Shown: positions 17,896-27,025 of the stretch, piece by piece | How the letters are laid out: each line of letters begins with the position of its first letter | Numbering within the stretch: the first letter of the stretch is position 1 | Source of the DNA: Arthrobacter sp. YD4 | Lineage (GTDB): Bacteria; Actinomycetota; Actinomycetes; Actinomycetales; Micrococcaceae | Length of the DNA: 64,000 nucleotides | Direction of reading: 5' to 3' | Assembly (NCBI RefSeq): GCF_030410515.1 | Contig: NZ_JAUHHD010000002.1 | Location: forward strand, 771,019-835,018 | Notes under the pieces: model-generated | The model's database searches: none | What the model saw: the letters and a program-made list of their open reading frames with translations, nothing else | Told to the model about the DNA's origin: nothing | Position numbers and translations under genes: made by a program

Positions 17896-19211
17896 ACCCG
17901 GCCCAGCAGGTCGATATCCTCCAGGAACTCCTGCTGCACCTCGGCGCTGACGGTGGTCCGGGTGTCCGCGATCGCGTCGAGATAGTCCTGGGTGGCCGGC
18001 CCCCGCCGCACCGCGCTTCCCGCCGGGGCGCCGGAACCGGGCGCTCCGCCGTCGCCCTCCCCGTACACCGCGTTCTCCAGGGCACGCTGCGAGGCGCTCC
18101 GGGCGGCGTATTCGATGTCCGCGGGGGAGAAGCCCTCCGTGCGCTCCACCAGCAGCTCGATGTCGACGTCGTCCACCACCGCTGCGGGAATGAAGCGCTG
18201 CCACATCGCCTCGCGGGCCTGCCGGTCCGGGAGGCCGATGGGGATGACGTAGTCGAACCGGCCGTGGCGCAGGAACGCCGAATCCAGGGCGCGGATGAAG
18301 TTGGTGGCACAGACCAGCAGGCGGCCCGGCTGCTCGCGGAAGGCCGGGATGATCTTCAGCAGCTCGTTGGTCACGCCCTGCAGCGGCGACGGCGGATCCC
18401 CCGCGCGCTGGGAGGCGATTTCCTCCACCTCGTCGATGAAGACCACGGCGTGTTCCAGCTCCGCGATCTCCAGGAACGTCTCCCGCAGCGCCCCGGCCAG
18501 GCCCAGCGGGTCCGCGGCCAGCCGGGACGGGAAGACCTCCACGAAGGGCCACTCCAGCCGGGACGCGATCGCCTTGGCGAAGGTGGTCTTGCCGGTGCCG
18601 GGCGGGCCGAAGAGGACGACGGCCCGCGGCGGGACCACCCCGAACTCGTCGGCCAGCTCGGCCTCCGCCAGCGGCAGCACCAGCCGCCGCTCCAGGAGTT
18701 CCTTCTCGTTGCGCATCCCGGCGACGTTCTCCCAGAGGTCCCGCGCCAGGATCCGGCCGCCCAGCTGGCTCAGCGGCTCCAGCTCCTGGCGCTGGACCGG
18801 GATCCGGCGCTCGAAGTACCGGAGGTTCTTCTTCAGCACGAACCCGCGGCCCAGGAACGCCTCCACCCGGGTCTCGGACTCCGGCATGAGCGCGGAGAGC
18901 TTGTTCAGCCCGTGCGGGGCCATCCGGTTTTCCACCGCGGCCAGCAGCGAGGTGCCGATGCCGCGGCCGCGGTACTCGGGCAGGGTGGCCAGGAAGACGA
19001 TCCAGCCCTGGTCGTGGGCGGCGCGGCCGACGGCGGCGCCCACCACCTGCTCGCCCTGCACCGCCACCACCGCGTGATCCTTCTCGCAGGAGGCGAGGAC
19101 CTCGGAGAGGGCGTAGACCGGCTCGACGTTCGAGGCCTTCAGGGTCTCCCACAGGTGCAGGATCCCGTCCAGGTCCGCGGAGTGGAAGTCCCGGATGCGC
19201 CAGCTGGTCAT
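17892..19211 (-). CDS. GNAT acetyltransferase - AAA+ ATPase fusion
   Basis: Two domains in 439 residues. The N-terminal part (about 1-135) is a GCN5-type N-acetyltransferase with the acetyl-CoA loop PEYRGRGIGTSLL. The C-terminal part (about 165-400) is an AAA+ ATPase: Walker A GPPGTGKT at 202-209, Walker B VVFIDE at 256-261, sensor-1 Asn304 and FLRHGRFD with candidate arginine fingers at 315 and 318. It resembles the classic AAA clade (FtsH/Cdc48 type). All catalytic residues seem intact. The GGGAGAGACAC site supports the ATG. It could acetylate and remodel a target protein, but no substrate is suggested. Convergent with the HD gene. Confidence 0.82.
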   Translation of the reverse strand: MTSWRIRDFHSADLDGILHLWETLKASNVEPVYALSEVLASCEKDHAVVAVQGEQVVGAAVGRAAHDQGWIVFLATLPEYRGRGIGTSLLAAVENRMAPHGLNKLSALMPESETRVEAFLGRGFVLKKNLRYFERRIPVQRQELEPLSQLGGRILARDLWENVAGMRNEKELLERRLVLPLAEAELADEFGVVPPRAVVLFGPPGTGKTTFAKAIASRLEWPFVEVFPSRLAADPLGLAGALRETFLEIAELEHAVVFIDEVEEIASQRAGDPPSPLQGVTNELLKIIPAFREQPGRLLVCATNFIRALDSAFLRHGRFDYVIPIGLPDRQAREAMWQRFIPAAVVDDVDIELLVERTEGFSPADIEYAARSASQRALENAVYGEGDGGAPGSGAPAGSAVRRGPATQDYLDAIADTRTTVSAEVQQEFLEDIDLLGRV

Positions 19212-19277
19212 GTGTCTCTCCCGGTGGATCGTCGTTGAGCCCGAAGGAATGCCTGGTCCGAGCTTAGGCGATCCGGC

Positions 19278-20831
19278 CTAGACGCTCCCGCCGCCGGCGC
19301 CCGGACCCGGCCGGTTCGCCACCACCGGGGCGGGGCCGGTGAAGCCGTCACGCACCGCGGCGATCTCCAGGATGCGGTGCTTGCAGAGGCGCCAGCCGAG
19401 CATCAGGAGCGGGATGATGACCGCCAGCGACGCGATGGTCCACGTTCCGACGGGTGAGTCGAAGGCCATCAGGACCAGCACCGCCAGCAGGAAAGCCAGC
19501 GTGATCCAGCCGGTGACCGGTGCGCCCGGCATCCGGAAGGAGGGCCGGAGCAGTTCTCCGCGGGCGGCGAGCCGGGCAAGCTGCATCTGGCACAGCACGA
19601 TCATGGCCCACGTGCTGATGATGCCCAGCGACGCGACGTTCAGGACGATTTCGAAGGCCTCGGCCGGGACCACGGCGTTCAGGATGACGCCCAGGACGGC
19701 CACGCCGGCGGTCAGGGCGATGCCGCCGTACGGCACGCCCGCCTTGTTCATCCGGGCGGCGAACTTCGGCGCGGAGCCGGACACGGACATGGACCGCATG
19801 ATCCGGCCGGTCGAGTAGAGGCCGGCATTGAGGGAGGAGAGCGCGGCGGTGAGGACGACCAGGTTCATGATGGCGTCCACGCCGTCGACGCCGATGGAGC
19901 CGAAGAAGGTCACGAAGGGGCTCTCGCCGGCCTTGTAGGCGTTGAAGGGCAGCAGCAGGGAGAGCAGGATCAGCGAGCCGACGTAGAACACCGCGATCCG
20001 CACGATCACCGTGTTGATGGCCCGGGGCATGATCTTCTCCGGGTTCTCGGTCTCGCCGGCGGCGGTGCCGATCAGCTCGATGGAGGCATAGGCGAACACG
20101 ACGCCCTGCATCACCACGACGGCGGGCAGCAGCCCATTCGGGAAGAATCCGCCGTTGTCCGCGATCAGGGTGAAGCCCACCTCGTGGCCGGGGACCGGGG
20201 TGCCGAAGATGACGAAGTAGATCCCGACCAGCAGGAAGGAGACCAGGGCCACCACCTTGATCAGTGCGAACCAGAACTCCATCTCACCGAAGACCTTGAC
20301 GCTGATCAGGTTCAGGCCCAGGACCAGGATCAGAGCCGCCAGGGCCCAGGTCCACTGCGGCACGTCGGCGATCGGCGCCCAGTACTTCTTGAAGAAGTTC
20401 ATGTAGAGCGCGACGGCGGTGATGTCCACGATGGCGGTCATCGCCCAGTTCAGCCAGTACAGCCAGCCGGTGACGAAGGCGGCCTTCTCGCCGAAGAATT
20501 CGCGGGCGTAGGAGACGAAGGATCCCGAGGAGGGCCGGTGCATGACCAGTTCGCCGAGGGCGCGCAGGATCATGAAGGCGAAGAAGCCGCAGACGGCGTA
20601 GCTGATGATCAGGGCGGGTCCGGCCGCGGCGAGTCGGCCGCCGGCGCCCATGAACAGGCCGGTGCCGATCGCGCCGCCGATCGCGATCATCTGGACCTGA
20701 CGGGGTTTGAGGCTCTTGTGGTAGCCCTGGTCCTCGGCATGCAGGGCCGCCTCGGTGGCGTGGGCGTGCAGCGGGATGGTGTGGTCCGTGACCGTGGGCT
20801 GGGGGGAGCGTGCTGTTCCGGGAGATGACAT
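19278..20831 (-). CDS. ansP: L-asparagine permease (APC family)
   Basis: Amino acid importer, 517 residues, about 12 helices after a roughly 45-residue cytoplasmic N-terminus. [37 protein letters not shown] and [16 protein letters not shown] are characteristic of the AnsP/GabP branch. Asparagine is the likely substrate because the gene lies directly downstream of aspartase (28 bases) and asparaginase on the same strand. It is the last gene of that operon. Confidence 0.85.
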   Translation of the reverse strand: MSSPGTARSPQPTVTDHTIPLHAHATEAALHAEDQGYHKSLKPRQVQMIAIGGAIGTGLFMGAGGRLAAAGPALIISYAVCGFFAFMILRALGELVMHRPSSGSFVSYAREFFGEKAAFVTGWLYWLNWAMTAIVDITAVALYMNFFKKYWAPIADVPQWTWALAALILVLGLNLISVKVFGEMEFWFALIKVVALVSFLLVGIYFVIFGTPVPGHEVGFTLIADNGGFFPNGLLPAVVVMQGVVFAYASIELIGTAAGETENPEKIMPRAINTVIVRIAVFYVGSLILLSLLLPFNAYKAGESPFVTFFGSIGVDGVDAIMNLVVLTAALSSLNAGLYSTGRIMRSMSVSGSAPKFAARMNKAGVPYGGIALTAGVAVLGVILNAVVPAEAFEIVLNVASLGIISTWAMIVLCQMQLARLAARGELLRPSFRMPGAPVTGWITLAFLLAVLVLMAFDSPVGTWTIASLAVIIPLLMLGWRLCKHRILEIAAVRDGFTGPAPVVANRPGPGAGGGSV

Positions 20832-20859
20832 GGGGGTCCTTATGGGGATTCGGGGGACG

Positions 20860-22272
20860 CTATTTGCTCAGGTTGGCCAGGCGCTGCGGGCTGAGGAGGT
20901 CGGCGAGCTGCTCGGCGGTGAGCAGTCCGTGTTCGAGGACCAGTTCCGCGACTCCCTTGCCGGTGGCGAGGGCTTCCTGGGCGATGGCCGTGGCGGTCGC
21001 ATACCCCAGGTGCGGGTTCAGTGCGGTGACCAGGCCGATTGACTGCTCCACGGTGAGGCGGAGCCGTTCGGTGTTGGCGGTGATGCCCCGGACGCAGCGT
21101 GCCGTGAGGGTGCGGCAGGCGGCTTCCAGGTGGGAGATGCTCTTGTGGAGGCTGTGGACGATGATCGGTTCGAAGGCGTTCAGCTGCAGCTGGCCGGCCT
21201 CGGCGGCCATGGTGATGGTGACGTCGTTGCCGATCACCTCGTAGGCGACCTGGCTGACCACCTCGGGGATGACCGGGTTGATCTTGCCGGGCATGATCGA
21301 GGAGCCGGACTGCACGGCGGGGAGATTGATCTCGCCCAGGCCTGCGCGGGGGCCGGAGGAGAGCAGGCGGAGGTCGTTGCAGATCTTGGACAGCTTCACG
21401 GCCACCCGCTTGAGCACGCCGGAGAGGTGCACGAACGCGCCCACGTCCTGGGTGGCCTCGATCAGGTCGACGGCGGTGACCAGCGGCAGGCCGGTGATCC
21501 GGGCGAGGTGCCGGCAGGCGGCCTCGGCGTAGCCGGCCGGGGCGTTCAGCCCGGTGCCGATGGCGGTGGCGCCGAGGTTGATCTCGTGGATCAGCAGGTC
21601 CGCCTCGGCCAGCCGGAGCCGGTCCTCGCCGATGGTGACGGCGTAGGTGCCGAACTCCTGGCCCAGGGTCATCGGGACGGCGTCCTGAAGCTGGGTGCGG
21701 CCCATCTTGACGACCGTGCGGAACTCCATGGCCTTCGCGGCGAACGCGTCCTCGAGTTCGGTGAGGGCCTCAAGCAGTTCCCGGGCGGCGAAGATGGTGC
21801 CGAGCTTCACCGCGGTGGGGTACACGTCATTGGTGGACTGGCTGAGGTTGACGTGGTCGTTGGGGTGAAGCTGCCCGTAGTCGCCCTTAGGGTAGCCCAG
21901 GATTTCCAGCGCCCGGTTGGCGATCACCTCGTTGGCGTTCATGTTCGACGACGTTCCGGCGCCGCCCTGGATGACGTCGACGACGAACTGCTCGCTGAGC
22001 TTGCCGCTCATGACGTCGGTGCAGGCCTCCTCGATGGCGTCCGCGCGGCGGGCGTCCAGCAGGCCCAGCTCGTGGTTGGCGCGGGCGGCGGCCAGTTTCA
22101 CGGCGGCGAGTCCCCGGACCAGGTACATGTTCGAGGACAGCGGCTGGCCCGTGATGGGAAAGTTCTCGACGGCGCGCAGGGTGTGGACGCCCCAGTAGGC
22201 GTCGGCGGGGACGTCCCGGTCGCCCAGGAGGTCGTGTTCCGAGCGGAAGTCTGCGGTGGCAGGGGTGGTCAT
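20860..22272 (-). CDS. aspA: aspartate ammonia-lyase
   Basis: Converts L-aspartate to fumarate and ammonia. The protein has 470 residues, the usual length. The fumarase/aspartase signature [11 protein letters not shown] is present, with the catalytic loop serine. [18 protein letters not shown] and [14 protein letters not shown] are the other conserved blocks, and [16 protein letters not shown] is also present. The SSNMN and SQSTND blocks and operon context favour aspartase over class II fumarase. Eight bases separate it from the asparaginase gene, so the two act in sequence. Confidence 0.92.
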   Translation of the reverse strand: MTTPATADFRSEHDLLGDRDVPADAYWGVHTLRAVENFPITGQPLSSNMYLVRGLAAVKLAAARANHELGLLDARRADAIEEACTDVMSGKLSEQFVVDVIQGGAGTSSNMNANEVIANRALEILGYPKGDYGQLHPNDHVNLSQSTNDVYPTAVKLGTIFAARELLEALTELEDAFAAKAMEFRTVVKMGRTQLQDAVPMTLGQEFGTYAVTIGEDRLRLAEADLLIHEINLGATAIGTGLNAPAGYAEAACRHLARITGLPLVTAVDLIEATQDVGAFVHLSGVLKRVAVKLSKICNDLRLLSSGPRAGLGEINLPAVQSGSSIMPGKINPVIPEVVSQVAYEVIGNDVTITMAAEAGQLQLNAFEPIIVHSLHKSISHLEAACRTLTARCVRGITANTERLRLTVEQSIGLVTALNPHLGYATATAIAQEALATGKGVAELVLEHGLLTAEQLADLLSPQRLANLSK

Positions 22273-22280
22273 GGCGTTCC

Positions 22281-23324
22281 TTAGCGTGCGTCGGTGCTGG
22301 GGGTGATGGAGGAGAGGAAGTCGGTGGCCTGGAGCAGCCCCACGGGGTGGCCGCCGCCGAGGACGGGTGCCGTGGCGAGGCCGGACAGGGTCTCCGCGTC
22401 GAGGCCCAGGGCCGTCAGGATCCCGACGGTGACGGGCATCCGGGCGCGGTCGCCGCCGTCGGAGATCTTCACGGCGACGCCGCGGCCGTCCGGCAGGCCA
22501 ACGAGCTGGACGCCCTCGAAGCCGTCCTTGGCCACCAGCCCGGGAACCAGGCGCATCAGGGCGGTGACGTCCCGGTCCCGGCCCGCCACCATCTCCGGGT
22601 GGAGGCGCATCGCGTCGGCCACGGCGGCCTCGGCTGTGTCGCTTTCAGCGGTTCCGGTCCCGGCAGCGATCCGGCCGAAAGCGCGGGCCATGCCGCCGAG
22701 AGTCAGGGCGAACAGCGGGGTGCCACAGCCGTCGGTGGAGGTGCGTTCCGGTTCCTCGCCGGTCAGTTCCACCACGGTCCGGGCTACCTGCTGCTGTAGC
22801 GGGTGGCCCGGGTCCAGGTAGCCGGCCACCGGCCAGCCGTTGATGACGCAGGTGGCGGCCATCGCGGCGTGCTTGCCGGAGCAGTTCTGGGCCAGCTGGG
22901 TGGTGGTGCCGCCGGCGCGGAGCCATTCCTCGCGCTCGCGGACGCCGTAGGGCAGGTCGGTGCTGTTTTCCAGCGCGTCCGGGCCGAGTCCGTGCAGTTC
23001 CAGGATGCGCAGGGCGCCGTCGCGGTGCTCGGGGCCGCCGGAGTGGCTGGCCGCGGCGAGGGCCAGGAGGTCGGCCGGGAGTTCGAGGCCGGCGCGGACC
23101 ATGGCCACCGCCTGGAGCGGCTTCAGGGCCGAGCGGGGGTAGAACGGGGCCTGCGGGTCGCCGGCGGAGAGCACCAGGGAACCGTCGGCCGCGGTGGCCG
23201 CCGCCGAGCCGTAGTGGATGCTTTCCACCAGCCCGTCGCGGGTCTGGGCCGCCAGGGCGGCGTGCTGCGGCAGGCCGGCCGGGTCCAGGCGGTCCGGGGC
23301 GAGGGCGGGGGAAGGCAAAGTCAT
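22281..23324 (-). CDS. L-asparaginase II (Rhizobium etli type)
   Basis: Hydrolyses asparagine to aspartate and ammonia. This 347-residue protein belongs to the asparaginase II family with the serine-beta-lactamase-like fold, unrelated to E. coli AnsB. The active-site pair is Ser65-Xaa-Xaa-Lys68 in RSALKPLQA. The zinc-site residues are Cys148 and Lys151 in NCSGKHAAM and Cys200 in DGCGTP. The spacing agrees with the R. etli enzyme. No signal peptide is seen, so it is cytoplasmic. First enzyme of the operon, just after the GntR gene. Confidence 0.9.
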   Translation of the reverse strand: MTLPSPALAPDRLDPAGLPQHAALAAQTRDGLVESIHYGSAAATAADGSLVLSAGDPQAPFYPRSALKPLQAVAMVRAGLELPADLLALAAASHSGGPEHRDGALRILELHGLGPDALENSTDLPYGVREREEWLRAGGTTTQLAQNCSGKHAAMAATCVINGWPVAGYLDPGHPLQQQVARTVVELTGEEPERTSTDGCGTPLFALTLGGMARAFGRIAAGTGTAESDTAEAAVADAMRLHPEMVAGRDRDVTALMRLVPGLVAKDGFEGVQLVGLPDGRGVAVKISDGGDRARMPVTVGILTALGLDAETLSGLATAPVLGGGHPVGLLQATDFLSSITPSTDAR

Positions 23325-23372
23325 GGTGTCCTTTGGATCGGGTGGGCGTGGGTGGTGCCCGGTGGTGGCCGC

Positions 23373-24080
23373 TTAGGCGGCGCTGGTGGGGTGCAGGATG
23401 GAGGCGAGGGCCTCGCCGACGGCGTGCAGGTGCTGGCTCATGGCCAACCGGGCGGTCGCGGCGTCGCCGGCCTCGATGGCGGCGAGGATTTTCCGGTGTT
23501 CATCGTTGGAGGCGTGCTGGCGGTCGGCCACCATGTTCAGGGTTTCCGACTGGGAGGCAAGGGCCTCGCGGATCTCCGCGACGACGTTCTCGAAGACCTT
23601 GTTCCGGCTGGCCTTGGCGATCAGGGCGTGGAAGTTCGAGTCCAGCCCCACCCATACCTCGGGATCGTCCTCGCCGGCCATCTCGGCGACGATGTCCCGC
23701 ATGGTTTCCAGCTCTTCGGCGGAGCGCCGTTCCGCGGCCAGGCCGGCGGCGGGGACCTCGATGTGGGGCCGGGCCTCGGTCAGGTCCAGGGCCGAGTACT
23801 GGCCGAGGACCAGGTCCGTGGCCACGCGGTCCGCGACCACGAAGGTGCCGCGCCCGGTGCGGGTCACGGTCAGGCCCAGGGCGGTGCAGGAGCGCAGGGC
23901 CTCCCGGACCACGGAACGGCTGACGCCGTACTGCTGGGCGAGGGTGGCCTCGGAGCTGAGTTTCGCGCCGACGGGGAGTTTCCTGGATTCGATATCCGAG
24001 CGGAGGACGTTGAAGACGGCTTCGGCGGCACTGAGGCGGGCGAGAGGCTGTCCAGCTGTCCGGCTGTCTGACAGGTTCAC
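23373..24080 (-). CDS. FadR-subfamily GntR regulator of the asparagine operon
   Basis: Transcription factor, 235 residues. The winged HTH (about 15-80) has KLSSEATLAQQYGVSRSVVR and ends in TRTGRGTFV. The C-terminal FCD effector domain follows, with the His residues of FHALI and QHLHAV. It leads the asparaginase-aspartase-permease operon, 48 bases before asparaginase, and is the likely controller. The start is GTG at 24080, six bases after the -10 CATATT, so the mRNA is probably leaderless. Confidence 0.87.
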   Translation of the reverse strand: MNLSDSRTAGQPLARLSAAEAVFNVLRSDIESRKLPVGAKLSSEATLAQQYGVSRSVVREALRSCTALGLTVTRTGRGTFVVADRVATDLVLGQYSALDLTEARPHIEVPAAGLAAERRSAEELETMRDIVAEMAGEDDPEVWVGLDSNFHALIAKASRNKVFENVVAEIREALASQSETLNMVADRQHASNDEHRKILAAIEAGDAATARLAMSQHLHAVGEALASILHPTSAA

Positions 24081-24086
24081 GCTTCA

Positions 24087-24116
24087 AATATGGCAGGGGT
24101 CACATCGGGCTGTCAA
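24087..24116 (-). promoter_or_regulatory. promoter of the asparagine operon
   Basis: On the minus strand TTGACA (24111-24116) and CATATT (24087-24092) are spaced by 18 bases. The -10 is followed by six bases and the GTG start. The first codons contain CTGTC-a-GACAG, a dyad that could be the GntR operator. Confidence 0.65.
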
Positions 24117-24155
24117 TATGCGGGGCCGTATGACGGTGATCTGCGGCGGGATTCC

Positions 24156-25139
24156 CTAGATCCCCAGGGAGGCCAGGCTTTGCCGGAGGGTTTCGGCGCT
24201 GTGGTGCAGCGAGGCGATCTCGCCGTCGTCCATGGGCGTTTCCAACACCGTCCGCACGCCGCCGCGGCCCACGACGCTGGGCAGGGAGAGGGCGACGCCG
24301 GTGATGCCGTGCTGGCCGTCCAGCACCGTGGAGACGGGCAGGACCGCGTTCTCGGAGCGGAGCAGGGCCTCGACGATCCGGGCGCCGGAAAGCCCGATCG
24401 CGTAGTTCGTGGCGCCCTTCCCGGCGATCACCTTGTAGGCCGCTTGGGTCACCTCGCGTGCGGTGTCGGCGAGGGAAGCGTCGGTGAAGACGCGGGCGCC
24501 GTCGACCGTCCACTCCCGGATGGGAACCGGCCCGATTGTGGCGCCGGACCAGACCGGGAACTCGGTGTCCCCGTGTTCGCCCACCATGCTGGCGTGGACG
24601 CTGCTGACGGAGACGCCCGCCCGGTGCGCCAGCAGCCACCGCAGCCGGGAGGTGTCCAGCACGGTGCCGGAGGAGAAAATGCGCGACGACGGCAGGCCCG
24701 TGATCTTCCGGGCCGCGACCGTGAGCACGTCGCAGGGATTGGTCACCAGGACGTAGACGGCGTCCGGGGCGTGGTCAATGAGCCGGGGCATGAGCCGCTC
24801 GAGGATCCGGACGTTGGTTTCGGCGAGGTCCAGCCGGGTCTGGCCCGGCGACTGCTTCGCCCCGGCGGTGATGACCACGACGTCGGCGCCGGCCACCGCG
24901 GCGATGTCCCCGCCGCCGTCGACCGTGACGGCCGCGGCCGAAAACTGGGTGCCGTGGGCCAGGTCCAGGACCTCCGCCTCGGCCTTCGCGGCGTTGACGT
25001 CGTAAAGCGCGACGTGGCTGGCCGAGCCCCGGATCAGGGCGGCATAGGCCAGCGAGGTGCCGACGCTGCCGGCGCCGACGACGGCGAGTTTGGTGCCGGA
25101 GCGCGCTGTGCCGGAGATTGCTGCCGGGGGCGTTGCCAT
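24156..25139 (-). CDS. ldh: L-lactate dehydrogenase
   Basis: Interconverts pyruvate and lactate with NADH, 327 residues. The Rossmann loop is [14 protein letters not shown]. Gln100 in [11 protein letters not shown] occupies the substrate-specificity position and separates LDH from malate dehydrogenase, which has Arg there. The catalytic His189 lies in GEHGDTE. It is six bases downstream of the SDR gene and probably cotranscribed with it. Confidence 0.92.
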   Translation of the reverse strand: MATPPAAISGTARSGTKLAVVGAGSVGTSLAYAALIRGSASHVALYDVNAAKAEAEVLDLAHGTQFSAAAVTVDGGGDIAAVAGADVVVITAGAKQSPGQTRLDLAETNVRILERLMPRLIDHAPDAVYVLVTNPCDVLTVAARKITGLPSSRIFSSGTVLDTSRLRWLLAHRAGVSVSSVHASMVGEHGDTEFPVWSGATIGPVPIREWTVDGARVFTDASLADTAREVTQAAYKVIAGKGATNYAIGLSGARIVEALLRSENAVLPVSTVLDGQHGITGVALSLPSVVGRGGVRTVLETPMDDGEIASLHHSAETLRQSLASLGI

Positions 25140-25145
25140 GGGCGG

Positions 25146-25889
25146 TCAGCCTGCCGGGGTGACGACGGTGCCGGCGGTCTCGCCGCCGTCGATGACGAAC
25201 TCGGCGCCGGTGACGTAGGAGGACTCGTCGCCGGCCAAATAGACGGCCAGGTCCGCCACCTCCACGGGCTCGCCGATCCGGTGCAGGGCGACGTGCCCGG
25301 TGTCGAAGGTCATGCCGTCGGTCATGGGGGTCCGGACGACGCCCGGATGGATCGAGTTGACCCGGGTGCCGTCGCGGCCGAGGTCCAGGGCCGCGGCCTT
25401 GGTCAGGCCGCGGACGCCGAACTTGGCGGCGGTGTAGCCGGGAAGGTTCTCGTAGCCGCGGATGCCCGCTATCGAGGAGACGTTGATGATCGAGGAGCGG
25501 CCGGAGCGGGCGAGGGCGGGGGCGGCGGCCTTGACGCCGTTGAAGACGCCGGTGAGGTTGACGTCGATGATGCGGGCCCACTGCTCGTGCGGGTATTCGT
25601 CGATGCGGCCGAAGTTCACGATGCCGGCATTGTTGACCAGGATGCTGAGGCCGCCGAAAGCGGTGACGGCCTGATTTACGGCGGCGTCCCAGTCTTCGGG
25701 GCGGGTCACGTCGAGGTGGATGTACCGAAGGCGCTCGCCGAGTTCGGCTGCCAGCGCGGCGCCGTCGTCGTCAAGGACATCCCCGACGACGGCGCTGGCG
25801 CCCTCCTCGAGGAAGCGCCGGGCCATGGCCGCGCCGATGCCGCGGGCGCCACCGCTGATCAGGGCCACCTTGCCGTCCAACCGTCCCAT
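25146..25889 (-). CDS. SDR family oxidoreductase
   Basis: Classical short-chain dehydrogenase, 247 residues. The cofactor motif is SGGARGIGAAMARR near residue 15. An Asp near the end of strand 2 (GDVLDDD) favours NAD. NNAGIVNFG, the catalytic Ser in INVSSIAG and YTAAKFG with Tyr and Lys complete the set. Similar proteins are annotated as glucose or 3-alpha-hydroxysteroid dehydrogenases; the substrate is not deducible. I start at the ATG 25889 because it opens the SDR fold; an earlier start would add a basic tail. Confidence 0.87.
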   Translation of the reverse strand: MGRLDGKVALISGGARGIGAAMARRFLEEGASAVVGDVLDDDGAALAAELGERLRYIHLDVTRPEDWDAAVNQAVTAFGGLSILVNNAGIVNFGRIDEYPHEQWARIIDVNLTGVFNGVKAAAPALARSGRSSIINVSSIAGIRGYENLPGYTAAKFGVRGLTKAAALDLGRDGTRVNSIHPGVVRTPMTDGMTFDTGHVALHRIGEPVEVADLAVYLAGDESSYVTGAEFVIDGGETAGTVVTPAG

Positions 25890-25931
25890 CGCGCACCCGC
25901 CCTTCCGGCGCCGTCCGGCCGCCACTGTGGA

Positions 25932-25947
25932 CCGGCCGCGCGGCCGG
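25932..25947 (-). terminator. GC-rich palindrome after the UDG-like gene
   Basis: CCGGCCGC/GCGGCCGG is a perfect 16-base palindrome downstream of the minus-strand gene at 26004. It has no T-run, so a terminator role is only possible. Confidence 0.3.
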
Positions 25948-26003
25948 CCCTCCCAGCATGCCCGCCGGGGGCGGGACGGGGGAGGGCCGTTGTGCCCGGG
26001 GGA

Positions 26004-26621
26004 TTAGAGGTGCTGGATGCCCGCCCGCTGCATCGCGTCCTTGTAGACCGCGACGTTCTTGGCGAGCAGTTCCTCTTGCTTGGCCGGTGAGACGGCGAAG
26101 GCGCGGCCGCCGAGGGCGGTGGCCTTGTAGATCTTGATGCCGCGGTTCTTCAGCGAGGAGTGGTACGTCTTCTCGAAGAGGGTGAGGAAGGAGTGGGCGT
26201 CGGCGCCGTGGGCAATGACGGCGGAGGCGCGCTTGTTGATCTTCATGAACTGGCGGAACGGGCGGAGGCCGTCGGTCTTTTCCTGGACGTTGAGCGCCGT
26301 GGGAAGGCCGGGGTCGCGGACCCAGGGGTAGGCGTTCCAGGGCATGACGTAGCGGGGGTCGAGTTCCACGGCCTCGTAGATGGACGTGGCGCGCTGGGCG
26401 GCCTCATCGTCGTTGAAGTGGGAGAGGAAGCCCGATTCGCAGCCCTTGCCGGGCGAGATATGGAGGCTGACGATCCGGCATTCGTCCTCGTCATGGACGG
26501 GATCGATATAGGGGACCACCGAGCCCGGCTTCTTCTCCCTGAGCTCGTCACAGAGCTGGGTGACGGCGGCGATGTTTGGTTCCTGCAGCAGGGTCTTCTT
26601 CTCGTCCCAGTCAATCGTCAC
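26004..26621 (-). CDS. uracil-DNA-glycosylase-superfamily-like protein
   Basis: 205 residues with no certain family. YVMPWNAYPWVRD and the VPYIDPVHDEDECRI block resemble the conserved blocks of uracil-DNA glycosylase-fold proteins, in which a hydrophobic strand leads into WN and a Pro-Trp. A His in VIAHGADAHS could be the late histidine of that fold. There is no iron-sulfur cysteine set. The GTG start has GAGGGAGAAATC upstream. A base-excision role is a guess from the motif; an unrelated actinobacterial protein cannot be excluded. Confidence 0.55.
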   Translation of the reverse strand: MTIDWDEKKTLLQEPNIAAVTQLCDELREKKPGSVVPYIDPVHDEDECRIVSLHISPGKGCESGFLSHFNDDEAAQRATSIYEAVELDPRYVMPWNAYPWVRDPGLPTALNVQEKTDGLRPFRQFMKINKRASAVIAHGADAHSFLTLFEKTYHSSLKNRGIKIYKATALGGRAFAVSPAKQEELLAKNVAVYKDAMQRAGIQHL

Positions 26622-27025
26622 GATTTCTCCCTCAGCACTTGGCGTCCAGAATCAGGCGTCTCTGTCCACTCTACGCCGCTAGGCTGGGAGTCATTTCACG
26701 GGGCCGGGCAAGAGTCCACGGACCCCTTGGCCCCGGGTTCGACGGCGGCGTACGCTTTAAGTGCCTGCAGGTAACCATCTGATTTTCACGGGCCGTTCAG
26801 GGCATTTCGATTCCCGGGCCAGCTCATAGCGAGATCGCGAAGGTACCTGCAGGTTCTGCGTTTAAGGGGTGCTTTCCCCGGGCCGGGGTACCTCACGCGG
26901 CTGCCGGTTGCCGGTGTCCGGTCAGGCACCGCGCGCTCGACTCCGCCGGGCACCCGCACCAGGTTCCGCCGCCCACCCGACTTTGGCCGAGCCCGCGAGG
27001 CAGCCTGCGCCAGGCTCGTTGCAGC
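26622..27025. other. intergenic region with repeated CCTGCAGGT
   Basis: No convincing gene. CCTGCAGGT occurs at 26764-26772 and again at 26846-26854, the second as the 10-base palindrome ACCTGCAGGT. A GC hairpin GGGGCC/GGCCCC spans about 26700-26735. Short open frames here have poor codon patterns. Confidence 0.4.

Noticed and set aside
24156..25139. Malate dehydrogenase instead of lactate dehydrogenase
   Set aside because: The specificity position has Gln100, not Arg, which fits LDH.
26672..26752. tRNA-like fold: TACGCCGC pairs with GCGGCGTA and a GGTTCGA lies near the 3' side
   Set aside because: No D-arm, and the T-stem does not pair around GGTTCGA; it is not a tRNA.
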